A stretch of 64,000 nucleotides of DNA from Orlajensenia flava (lineage in GTDB: Bacteria; Actinomycetota; Actinomycetes; Actinomycetales; Microbacteriaceae): assembly GCF_004801905.1 (NCBI RefSeq), contig NZ_SSSN01000005.1, positions 62,001-126,000 on the forward strand, in the 5' to 3' direction. This document shows positions 19,718 to 27,185 of this stretch, piece after piece. Every line of letters begins with the position of its first letter. Position 1 is the stretch's first letter. Position numbers and translations under genes: made by a program. The notes beneath the pieces were generated by a model that was not told the origin of the DNA, did no database searches, and worked only from the letters and a program-made list of their open reading frames with translations.

Positions 19718-21061
19718 TCAGGCCGGTATCGAGCGGATGAGGTGTCGATAGAAGCGCTCGCCGCGCTCGAGGCTGTCGATGGTCACGAACTCGTCCACCC
19801 CGTGGATCGCGTCGCGTTGCCGCTGCGTCATGAGCAGCGGGGCGAAGCGATAGGTGGCCGGCGAGAACACGTGGTAGTACCGCGAGTCGGTCGCCGACAT
19901 CTGTACGTAGGGCACCGTGACGGCCTCGGGGTACGTCTCCGACACGGCGGAGCGGATGAGGGCCCACTGCGCGTTGTCGGTCGCCGATTCGGGCGACGCC
20001 TCCGTGCCTTCGACGACGGAGACCGAGACCTGCGGGTCGCGGATGACCCGACGGATGCTCGCCACCGCGTTCGCGATGGAGTCGCCGGGCGCAAGGCGCA
20101 CGTTGAGGGTGGCCGACGCCTGCGACGGCAGCACGTTCGAGGCCGTCCCTCCGGCGAGCATCGTGACAGCGACGGTGGTGCGCACCATGGCGGCCGGCTC
20201 CCCGCCGAGGGCGGCGAGGACGCGCGCGGTGACGGGTGGAACGGCGGCGAGCGCTCGGGTGATGCGCCGCGGCCGACCCTCGGTGTGCTCGGCGAAATGG
20301 GAGAACATGGCACGGGCCGACGTCGACAGGCGCGCGGGGAACGGATGCCGCTGCAGCCGCCGGACGGCTCGCGCGATGCGGGTGGTGGCGAGCTCCCTGC
20401 CCGGAGCGGAGGCGTGGCCGCCCGCGCCACGGGCATCGAGTCGCAGGGTGAGCACGCCCTTCTCGGCGACGCCGACCATCGCCGCGGGCAGCGGCACGAT
20501 GGGCAGCGGCGCATCCGTCACCGCTCCGCCCTCGTCGAGCACCAGCCAGGGACGGATGCCGCGCTCGCACACCACGGCTGCCGTCGCCTGCGCGCCTTTG
20601 CCGTGGCTCTCCTCGTCGCCGCCCAGGCTGAGGTAGACGTCGCGCTCGGGCTGGAATCCTGCCGCGAGCAGATTCTCCACGGCGTCCAGCAAAACGCACA
20701 GCTGCCCCTTGTCGTCGAGCGTTCCGCGACCCCAGACGCTGCCGCCGGCGATGGTGCCGGAGAACGGCGGGTGGGTCCACGGGTCGGTCTCGTCGACCGG
20801 CACGACATCCCAGTGCGCCATCAGCATGACGGGCTCGTCGGAGCGCCGGCCCGTCCAACGGAACAACAGCCCGACTTCGGCGAAGACCTCGAGGGTCAGC
20901 TCGTCGTGAACACGCGGGTACAGCTCGCGCAACAGGGCTCGGAACTTGTCGAAGGGTTCAACGCCGCGGATGTCGCGCTCGGCCGAGACGGTCGGCACGC
21001 GCACCATGCGGGCCAGGCGCTCGGCGATGTCGGGTCGAACGGATGTGCTGGCCTCGATCAT
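19718..21061 (-). CDS. M20 family metallo-carboxypeptidase
   Basis: A 447-residue zinc peptidase resembling carboxypeptidase S/ArgE-DapE enzymes. The first metal-site motif is VMLMAHWDVVPV. The bridging Asp lies in WGRGTLDDKG and the catalytic Glu pair in GGDEESHGKGAQ. A dimerisation (lid) domain fills the middle, and a late YVQMSATDSRYYHVF stretch supplies the last zinc ligand region. It probably cleaves dipeptides or N-acyl amino acids. It is upstream of the MFS gene in the same direction. Confidence 0.9.
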   Translation of the reverse strand: MIEASTSVRPDIAERLARMVRVPTVSAERDIRGVEPFDKFRALLRELYPRVHDELTLEVFAEVGLLFRWTGRRSDEPVMLMAHWDVVPVDETDPWTHPPFSGTIAGGSVWGRGTLDDKGQLCVLLDAVENLLAAGFQPERDVYLSLGGDEESHGKGAQATAAVVCERGIRPWLVLDEGGAVTDAPLPIVPLPAAMVGVAEKGVLTLRLDARGAGGHASAPGRELATTRIARAVRRLQRHPFPARLSTSARAMFSHFAEHTEGRPRRITRALAAVPPVTARVLAALGGEPAAMVRTTVAVTMLAGGTASNVLPSQASATLNVRLAPGDSIANAVASIRRVIRDPQVSVSVVEGTEASPESATDNAQWALIRSAVSETYPEAVTVPYVQMSATDSRYYHVFSPATYRFAPLLMTQRQRDAIHGVDEFVTIDSLERGERFYRHLIRSIPA

Positions 21062-21163
21062 GCGTCCACCCTAAGTCGACGGATGCCGTCGGGCCCGCGC
21101 CTGCAACACGCCACGCCCGCCGTGGTCCGACCGATGTCGGCGGGTGGTTCTACCGTTTCTCCC

Positions 21164-21397
21164 ATGAGCAGCCACACGATCCAGACACTCTCAGCACCCC
21201 TTCCCTACGCGTGCCCCGAGTGCGGTTCAGGCAGCACGGTGCAGGTCATCTACGGTCTGCCCGACGTCGACCTGTTCGACGCGGCGGATGCCGGGTTCGT
21301 CATCTTCGGCGGCCACATCTTCGAGGCGGAAGGGCCGACGCGGGAGTGCCGCGGCTGCCACGCCGAGTGGCGCGAGGTCGACGGGTATCCGGTCTGA
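21164..21397 (+). CDS. Small zinc-ribbon protein
   Basis: A 77-residue protein with two CxxC-type knuckles, CPECG near residue 16 and CRGCH near residue 63, that could hold one zinc ion. Between them is an acidic hydrophobic stretch VDLFDAADAGFVIFGG. Such proteins are often annotated hypothetical. The start at ATG 21164 is the first in frame with neighbour-like codon use. No operon partner is visible. Confidence 0.7.
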   Translation: MSSHTIQTLSAPLPYACPECGSGSTVQVIYGLPDVDLFDAADAGFVIFGGHIFEAEGPTRECRGCHAEWREVDGYPV

Positions 21398-21428
21398 GTC
21401 AGGCGGGAGATGCGACAGGTAGCGGAGG

Positions 21429-22253
21429 TCAGGCGATAGGAGGTTCCGTGGCGACGTACCGCAGTCGCGCGACGGCTGTCACGACGATGATCGCGACGAC
21501 GGCCACGATGGCGGCGATCGCGGTGGGTGCCGACTGGGGTTGATCGGCGAGGCGCGCCACCGCGACCCAGGCCAGTCCCCAGCAGAGTGAGAGAGTCGGA
21601 GCGATCCGTCCCTCGAAGAACACGGCGAGCAGCACTCCGACCAAGCCGGCCACCGCGATGATGACGACGGCCCACACCTCGGGTGCGATGCCCCATCCGT
21701 TGAAGCCGGCCGCCTTCAGCGCCGCCGTGATGTTGGCCGCGGTCGCGACGCATACCCAACCGAGGTAGAGCCCGATGGTCCCATCGGTGATGACGGCATC
21801 GACCCGACTCGACGGCTCGGTCGCTCGGGCGCGCACGAACGCCACGATGAGCACGACGAGCAGGGCGACGATGACGGGGACGCTGAGGGCCAACGCGTTG
21901 AACTGAACGCTGAGGATCCACGCCGCGTTGAGCAGCAGTGATGCCGCGACCCAGTAGCCGATCGAGCGTTGGCGCTCGGCCGATCGTTGACTGGGAAGGA
22001 ACTGCCAGACCGCGTAGACCAGCAACCCGAGGTAGATGACCGACCAGATCGAGAACGCCCCGGTGCCGGGCGCGATCAAGGTGGCGTCGGCGGCGAGCGC
22101 CCCGCCCGATGCCTCCTGGATGGGCGTGCCGCCCGCGGCGCCCGACCCGATGAACGAGCCGACGACGGCGATCCCGGCGCTGACCGCGACGACGATCTGG
22201 CGGGTGACGTCTGACGCGAGCGTCGAGCGAGCCGGTGCTGCAGTGGCGGTCAT
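21429..22253 (-). CDS. TspO/MBR-related membrane protein
   Basis: A 274-residue protein with seven or eight predicted membrane spans. The motif FSIWSVIYLGLLVYAVWQ near residue 67 is the tryptophan-rich signature of the TspO/MBR group, and later spans also carry Trp (GYWVAASLLLNAAWILS, LYLGWVCVATAANIT). Canonical TspO is about 150 residues; this is the longer actinobacterial type. Members bind porphyrins or other hydrophobic ligands in related systems, but the role here is unknown. GGGAGG upstream of ATG 22253 fixes the start. It is divergent from an MFS gene. Confidence 0.75.
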   Translation of the reverse strand: MTATAAPARSTLASDVTRQIVVAVSAGIAVVGSFIGSGAAGGTPIQEASGGALAADATLIAPGTGAFSIWSVIYLGLLVYAVWQFLPSQRSAERQRSIGYWVAASLLLNAAWILSVQFNALALSVPVIVALLVVLIVAFVRARATEPSSRVDAVITDGTIGLYLGWVCVATAANITAALKAAGFNGWGIAPEVWAVVIIAVAGLVGVLLAVFFEGRIAPTLSLCWGLAWVAVARLADQPQSAPTAIAAIVAVVAIIVVTAVARLRYVATEPPIA

Positions 22254-22267
22254 GATTCCTCCCAATC

Positions 22268-22282
22268 GCTAACCATGTTAGC
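22268..22282. promoter_or_regulatory. Palindromic operator candidate between TspO-like and MFS genes
   Basis: GCTAAC-CAT-GTTAGC is a perfect 6-bp inverted repeat with a 3-base centre, 15 bases before the TspO-like start and about 90 bases before the MFS start. AT-rich palindromes are rare here, so a repressor site is likely; the regulator is not identified. Confidence 0.6.
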
Positions 22283-22373
22283 TAATTTCGACCCGGGTGG
22301 GCACGGTGTTCCAAACGTTCCCGCCCCTGGCAAGGACCCGCTATCGCCCACTGACAGTCATAGTGTGGAAGAG

Positions 22374-23858
22374 ATGACGACCGACGCGCTGGGAACCCGA
22401 TCGATTCCGATCAGCCATCAGGCGCGCTGGCGGGCGTATTGGGTGTGCGTGGCCGTCGCGGGCCTCACCATCCTCGACCTCTCCAAGGTGAACGTCGCCC
22501 TGCCCTCGATCGAGAAGGGCTTCGACGCCACCTCGACGGAGTTGCAGTTCATCGTGTCGGGTTACGTGCTCACCTTCGGACTGGCGCTCGTTCCGTCCGG
22601 TCGGCTCGGCGACATCCGTTCGCGCAAGGTGTTCTTCGTCGTCGGCCTCAGCATCTTCACCCTCGCGAGCGTCGCGTGCGCGATCGCGCCGAGCAGCACG
22701 GTGCTGCTGATCGCGCGGCTCATCCAGGGCGTCGGCGCCGGCATCCAGATGCCCCAGGTGCTCGGGCTCATCCAGGAGTTGTTCCAAGGCAAGGAACGCG
22801 CGAAGGCGTTCGGCCTGTTCGGGGCCATGATCGGCATCGCCACGGCGTTCGGCCCCACCATCGGCGGCCTGCTCATCGCCATCGGCGGAGCGACGGATGG
22901 CTGGCGCGCCATCTTCTGGATGAACCTCCCGCTCGGGGTGATCGCCATCGTGCTCTCGGTGTGGCTGATTCCACAGACGCGCACCAAGTCGAAACGGGCG
23001 GCGCAGCTCGACGGCGTCGGTGTGCTGATCTTCGCCGTGACGGTCATCGCGCTGATGTGGCCGTTCCTGTTCACGACGGGGTCGGGCTCCGACGATCCGG
23101 CGCGCTGGTGGCTGCTGGTCGTCTTCGTTCTCGCGCTTGCCGGATTCATCGCGTGGGAGCGTCGTTACGCGGCGACCGGGCGCGACCCGCTCGTGCCGCT
23201 CTCGCTGTTCTCCATCTCGTCGTACCGCAACGGGACGCTGCTCGTCACGGTCTACTTCGCCGCCCTCCCGTCCGCGTTCCTGCTCACCACGCTTTACCTG
23301 CAGCAGGGGCTGGGCCTGCCACCGGTCTTCGCCGGCATGGTGACCATCGGGTTCGCGCTCACGAGTGCCTTCTCGTCCTGGCGCGGCGGGGTGCTGGTGC
23401 AGCGATACGGCCGCGCTCTGGTGGTGTTCGGCCTGAGCTTCGTGCTCGTCGGTGCTGGTCTCCTCGTGTGCGCTGCGCTGTTGACGCCGCCGGAGTGGAC
23501 TCCGTGGGCGATGGCGGCGGCGATGTTCGTCGCGGGCATCGGGGGCGGTCTCGTCGTCTCCCCGAACCAGACGCTGACGCTCAACGACATCCCGGTGCGA
23601 CAGGGAGGCCTCGCCGGGTCGGTCGGCCAGCTCGGTCAGCGCATCGGTACGGCGATCGGCTCCGCCGTAGCACTTTCGCTGTTCTACTCGACGCTCGCCG
23701 CGCAACCGAAGAGCGAGAGTCAGCTCGGCCAGTTCCACCACGCATACGGCTACGGGATGCTGTCGGTCGCCCTGTTCCTCGCGATCGCCTTCGTGGTGGC
23801 GGTCGTCGACCTGGGCAAGCGCATCCGAGCGCGGAACGAGGACGATCCCGACGATTGA
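22374..23858 (+). CDS. MFS transporter, EmrB/QacA-like
   Basis: A 494-residue, 14-span drug:proton antiporter of the DHA2 group. Motif A GRLGDIRSRKVFFVVG follows span 2, and motif C-like GAMIGIATAFGPTIGGLL is in span 5. Typical substrates are antibiotics, dyes or toxic metabolites. It converges on a TetR regulator with 39 bases between. ATG at 22374 has GGAAGAG just upstream; an ATG at 22275 inside the palindromic site would add an unlikely 33-residue head. Confidence 0.88.
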   Translation: MTTDALGTRSIPISHQARWRAYWVCVAVAGLTILDLSKVNVALPSIEKGFDATSTELQFIVSGYVLTFGLALVPSGRLGDIRSRKVFFVVGLSIFTLASVACAIAPSSTVLLIARLIQGVGAGIQMPQVLGLIQELFQGKERAKAFGLFGAMIGIATAFGPTIGGLLIAIGGATDGWRAIFWMNLPLGVIAIVLSVWLIPQTRTKSKRAAQLDGVGVLIFAVTVIALMWPFLFTTGSGSDDPARWWLLVVFVLALAGFIAWERRYAATGRDPLVPLSLFSISSYRNGTLLVTVYFAALPSAFLLTTLYLQQGLGLPPVFAGMVTIGFALTSAFSSWRGGVLVQRYGRALVVFGLSFVLVGAGLLVCAALLTPPEWTPWAMAAAMFVAGIGGGLVVSPNQTLTLNDIPVRQGGLAGSVGQLGQRIGTAIGSAVALSLFYSTLAAQPKSESQLGQFHHAYGYGMLSVALFLAIAFVVAVVDLGKRIRARNEDDPDD

Positions 23859-23897
23859 GGTCGTCCGTTGGCCGAGACCCTCGCACCGGCGTGCGCG

Positions 23898-24518
23898 TCA
23901 GCCGAGCGCGCCCGTCGGCAGGCCGAGCTCGTTCTCCATCGCCCGGTAGACCAGCCGCCCGCGGTCGCGCGCGCCACCGTAATGCACGAGCGCGTGCGAG
24001 TTCACGCCGTCGATCATGCCGAGGAACTGCCACGCGACCAGTTCGGCGTCCTCGGCCGTGAACTCGCCGGCGTCGCATCCGTCGCGCACGACGTCGACCA
24101 CGGCCGCCTGCCAGCGGTCCATCACCTCGCGCACCGCCTCCGCGAGGGCGGCATTTCGACGACCCATGCTCCACGCATCCGCCCACACCGCCGTCACGTC
24201 GTCGCGCCCATCGTCGAGCAACGTGGCGATGAGCGCCCGGAGCCGGCCCGTTGGGGAGGGTTCGGTCGCGACCAGCGCGAACACCTCGTCGATCTCGTCG
24301 AGTGTGATCACCGAGAACGTGCGCGCCACCAGTGCGTCCATACTCGGCTCGTAGTGCGCGACGAGAGCAGGGGCGACACCGGCGCGCGACGCGACCCCGC
24401 GCAGGGTGACGGCCGGCAGTCCGCCCTCGAGGGCCACTTCGCGCGCGGTCGCGCGCAGCGTTGCGGAGCGCTCGTCGGGCGAGAGTCGCGCGGCCCGTCT
24501 ACGGTCGGGTGTTGACAT
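23898..24518 (-). CDS. TetR family repressor of the permease/deiminase/amidase operon
   Basis: A 206-residue regulator. The N-terminal helix-turn-helix (about residues 15-62) reads LPAVTLRGVASRAGVAPALVAHYEPSM, and the C-terminal domain resembles the BetI-like group. It is divergent from the NCS1 permease, and a perfect 22-bp palindrome lies in the 73-base gap between the two starts. That arrangement strongly suggests it represses both itself and the catabolic operon until a substrate-derived ligand binds. Confidence 0.9.
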   Translation of the reverse strand: MSTPDRRRAARLSPDERSATLRATAREVALEGGLPAVTLRGVASRAGVAPALVAHYEPSMDALVARTFSVITLDEIDEVFALVATEPSPTGRLRALIATLLDDGRDDVTAVWADAWSMGRRNAALAEAVREVMDRWQAAVVDVVRDGCDAGEFTAEDAELVAWQFLGMIDGVNSHALVHYGGARDRGRLVYRAMENELGLPTGALG

Positions 24519-24550
24519 CGTGCCCCCAGTGTATGTAACGTCTCCCCATC

Positions 24551-24572
24551 TTATTGATCATGTGATCAATAA
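24551..24572. promoter_or_regulatory. Perfect 22-bp TetR operator
   Basis: TTATTGATCA-TG-TGATCAATAA: perfect 10-bp arms around a 2-base centre. It is very AT-rich against a roughly 70% GC background and lies midway between the divergent TetR start (24518) and permease start (24592). It is the likely binding site of the adjacent repressor and may overlap the promoter. Confidence 0.85.
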
Positions 24573-24591
24573 CCCAGAGTCGGGAGAGATC

Positions 24592-26112
24592 ATGAGCGTC
24601 GCCGCATCGCAGGCACCCGCCAGTGCCGAGGGGCTGCCGGAGATCCGCACGGATGCCGCCGGCCACGTCGAGGTGCGAGGCACCGATCACATCCCGGCCG
24701 ACGAGCGCCACGGCAAGCCGCGCGAGCTGTTCTGGGTGTGGCTGTCAGCGAACGTCGTCTACCTCTACTTCGTCATCGGCGGGGTACTCGTTCTGCTCGG
24801 CCTGGGCATCTGGGAGGCACTGGCCGTCACCGTCCTGGGCAACCTCTGGTGGATCGCCGTCGGCTGGCTGGCCGTCAGCGGGCCGGCATCCGGGACCCCG
24901 AGCGTGACGATCATGCGCGCGATGTTCGGCGTCCGCGGCAACCGGGTGTTCGGGGCCGGCCTCGGTGTGGTGATCGGCATCTTCTTCGAGGTGATCAACA
25001 TCGCCTTCGCCACCCTCGCCACGATCGCGCTGCTCGCGCACCTCGGCATCGGACTGCCACCGGGTGGCGAGTGGGGCGTGCTCGTCGTGGTCGCTGCCCT
25101 GAGCTTCGGCATCAGCGTCTACGGGCACGCGACGATCATCAAGCTCAGTCCCATCTTCACCATCGCGCTCGCCGTCTGCTTCGTGCTGCTCGGCGTCTTC
25201 GTCATGCAGGCCGCGCACTTCGACTACACGCCGGCTCCGCTCTCGGGCGGCGATCACTGGGGAGCCCTCATCCTCGGATTCGCCGTCGTCGCCGCGAATC
25301 CGCTGTCGTGGGGAACGGGCGCCGACTACGCGCGCTACCTGCCCGCATCCGTGTCGAAGAGGGCCGTGATGGGGTGGACGGCGCTCGGCGGATTCCTGCC
25401 CGCCGTGCTCATCGCCGCACTCGGGGTGTTCGCGGGTACAGCCGTCGACATGACCGACCCGCAGCTCTCGCTCGCGCAGATCGTGCCGGCCTGGTTCTAC
25501 CCGGTGTTCCTGTTCGTCATCGTGCTCGGCAGCATCACCAACAACGTGTTGTGCGCCTATTCGACCGGCCTCTACTTCCAAGCCCTCGGTGGTCGGCTCG
25601 GCCGCACCCCGCGGGCGTGGACCGTCGTCATCACGGGCCTCGTCGCCACCGCCATCGCTGCCTACCCGCTCTTCATCGCCCCGAACTTCCTCGACACCTT
25701 CAATTCCGCCCTCGAGCTCAGCGTCACGGTCCTCGGTCCGCTCGTCGCCGTCTACGCGGTCGACATCCTGGTGCGCCGCAACCGCTACGACGGGCTCGCC
25801 CTCGAGGACCAGAGCCCGACGAGCCCGTTCTGGTACCGCGCGGGCATCTACTGGCCGGGTGTCATGGCCATGGTGATCGCGTCGACGCTGGCCGTGCTGA
25901 TGGCCAACACGACGCTCTACGAGGGTCCCATCGCACAGGCCCTCTCGGGCGCGGACCTCTCCGCGATCGCCGGACCGGTTGTGGCCGGTGGCGTGTACGC
26001 GCTGCTCTGGTTCACCACCAGGCCCTACCGTGAGGTGACGGCCCGACCGACCGCACTGACGGTGGATGCTCCGGCATCCGCCACCACCGACGCAACGGAG
26101 GTTGCAGCATGA
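24592..26112 (+). CDS. NCS1 family purine/pyrimidine-type permease
   Basis: A 506-residue cytoplasmic-membrane transporter with about 12 spans. Like CodB-type NCS1 proteins it has an N-terminal cytosolic head, then LFWVWLSANVVYLYF and the SGPASGTPSVTIMRAMFGVRGN region. Family substrates are cytosine, allantoin, hydantoins, thiamine or related ring compounds, imported with protons or sodium. It is the first gene of a three-gene operon, and its stop overlaps the start of the deiminase (ATGA). ATG at 24592 follows GGGAGAG. The real substrate may be a guanidino or ureido compound, as inferred from its partners. Confidence 0.88.
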   Translation: MSVAASQAPASAEGLPEIRTDAAGHVEVRGTDHIPADERHGKPRELFWVWLSANVVYLYFVIGGVLVLLGLGIWEALAVTVLGNLWWIAVGWLAVSGPASGTPSVTIMRAMFGVRGNRVFGAGLGVVIGIFFEVINIAFATLATIALLAHLGIGLPPGGEWGVLVVVAALSFGISVYGHATIIKLSPIFTIALAVCFVLLGVFVMQAAHFDYTPAPLSGGDHWGALILGFAVVAANPLSWGTGADYARYLPASVSKRAVMGWTALGGFLPAVLIAALGVFAGTAVDMTDPQLSLAQIVPAWFYPVFLFVIVLGSITNNVLCAYSTGLYFQALGGRLGRTPRAWTVVITGLVATAIAAYPLFIAPNFLDTFNSALELSVTVLGPLVAVYAVDILVRRNRYDGLALEDQSPTSPFWYRAGIYWPGVMAMVIASTLAVLMANTTLYEGPIAQALSGADLSAIAGPVVAGGVYALLWFTTRPYREVTARPTALTVDAPASATTDATEVAA

Positions 26113-27185
26113 GCTGGAGTATGCCCGCGGAGTTCGCCCCGCAGGACCGCGTCTGGATGGCCTTTCCGCGCGACGGGTACACCCTCGGGGATGACGCGGA
26201 GGACGCCGAGCTCGCCCGCCAGGCCTGGGCGAACGTCGCCAACGTCGCGGCCGAGTTCGAGCCGGTCACGATCGTCGTCGACCCGAGCGCCCGGGCGCAC
26301 GCCGCGCGGCTGCTTTCGGGCGAGATCGACCAGGTCGAGGCGCCCCTCGACGACTTCTGGATGCGCGACATCGGGCCATCCTTCGTCGTCGACGGTGACA
26401 CCGGCGCGCTCGGCGCGGTCGACTGGGTGTTCAACGGATGGGGCGCCAACGCCTGGGCGACCTGGGAGAACGACCGCGAGATCGGCACCCTAGTCGGCGA
26501 GGCGGCCGGCGCGAGCGTGCTCGGCTCGATGCTCGTCAACGAGGGCGGCGGCATCCACGTGGATGGCGAGGGGACGGTCATCGTCACCGACACCGTGCAG
26601 CTCGATCCGTTCCGTAATCCATACGCCACCAAGGCGCTCGTCGAGCGCGAGCTCGCCCGCACCATCGGCGCGACGAAGGTCATCTGGCTCCCCCGCGGCC
26701 TCACGCGCGACTACCTCAGCCCGGGCACGCGCGGGCACGTCGACATGGTCGCCGCGTTCGCGGCACCCGGCGTGCTGCTGATGCACGCCCAGAACGACCC
26801 GTCTCACCCCGACTACTCCGTCACCCGCCAGCTGCGCGCCGTCGTCGACGAGGCGACGGATGCCGCGGGTCGCCCGTTCGACGTCATCGAACTCCCGGCC
26901 CCCGAGACCGTGCGCGACCACGAGGGCTTCGTCGACTGGAACTACGCCAACCACCTCGTGGTCAACGGCGGAGTGCTCGCGTGCGGCTACGGCGAGCCGG
27001 CGGCGGACGACCGCGCAGCCGGCATCCTCGCCGATGCCTACGGCCGCTCGGTGGTGACGGTCGACGCGCGACCGATCCTCGCCCGGGGCGGCGGCATCCA
27101 CTGCATCACCCAGCAGCAGCCCAGCGCCCTCCGCGCCGAGGTCGCCGACGCGCTCGCGCTCGAAGCCGACGAGGTCGTGGCGTGA
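26109..27185 (+). CDS. Agmatine deiminase-like enzyme
   Basis: A 358-residue guanidino-group-modifying enzyme of the agmatine deiminase/peptidyl-arginine deiminase family. It keeps the substrate and catalytic motifs: DDFWMRDIGPSF, NEGGGIHVDGEGT, GTRGHVDM (with catalytic His) and the nucleophile Cys332 in GGGIHCITQQQP. Canonical reaction: agmatine plus water to N-carbamoylputrescine plus ammonia. It overlaps the permease by 4 bases and the amidase by 4 bases, so the three are translationally coupled. The partner amidase would suit hydrolysis of the carbamoyl or another amide product. Confidence 0.9.
   Translation: MSWSMPAEFAPQDRVWMAFPRDGYTLGDDAEDAELARQAWANVANVAAEFEPVTIVVDPSARAHAARLLSGEIDQVEAPLDDFWMRDIGPSFVVDGDTGALGAVDWVFNGWGANAWATWENDREIGTLVGEAAGASVLGSMLVNEGGGIHVDGEGTVIVTDTVQLDPFRNPYATKALVERELARTIGATKVIWLPRGLTRDYLSPGTRGHVDMVAAFAAPGVLLMHAQNDPSHPDYSVTRQLRAVVDEATDAAGRPFDVIELPAPETVRDHEGFVDWNYANHLVVNGGVLACGYGEPAADDRAAGILADAYGRSVVTVDARPILARGGGIHCITQQQPSALRAEVADALALEADEVVA

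Noticed and set aside
22341-23741. 466-codon frame opposite the MFS gene
   Set aside because: Antisense shadow with low-complexity Arg/Asp/His sequence and no ribosome site; the sense frame is a clear transporter.
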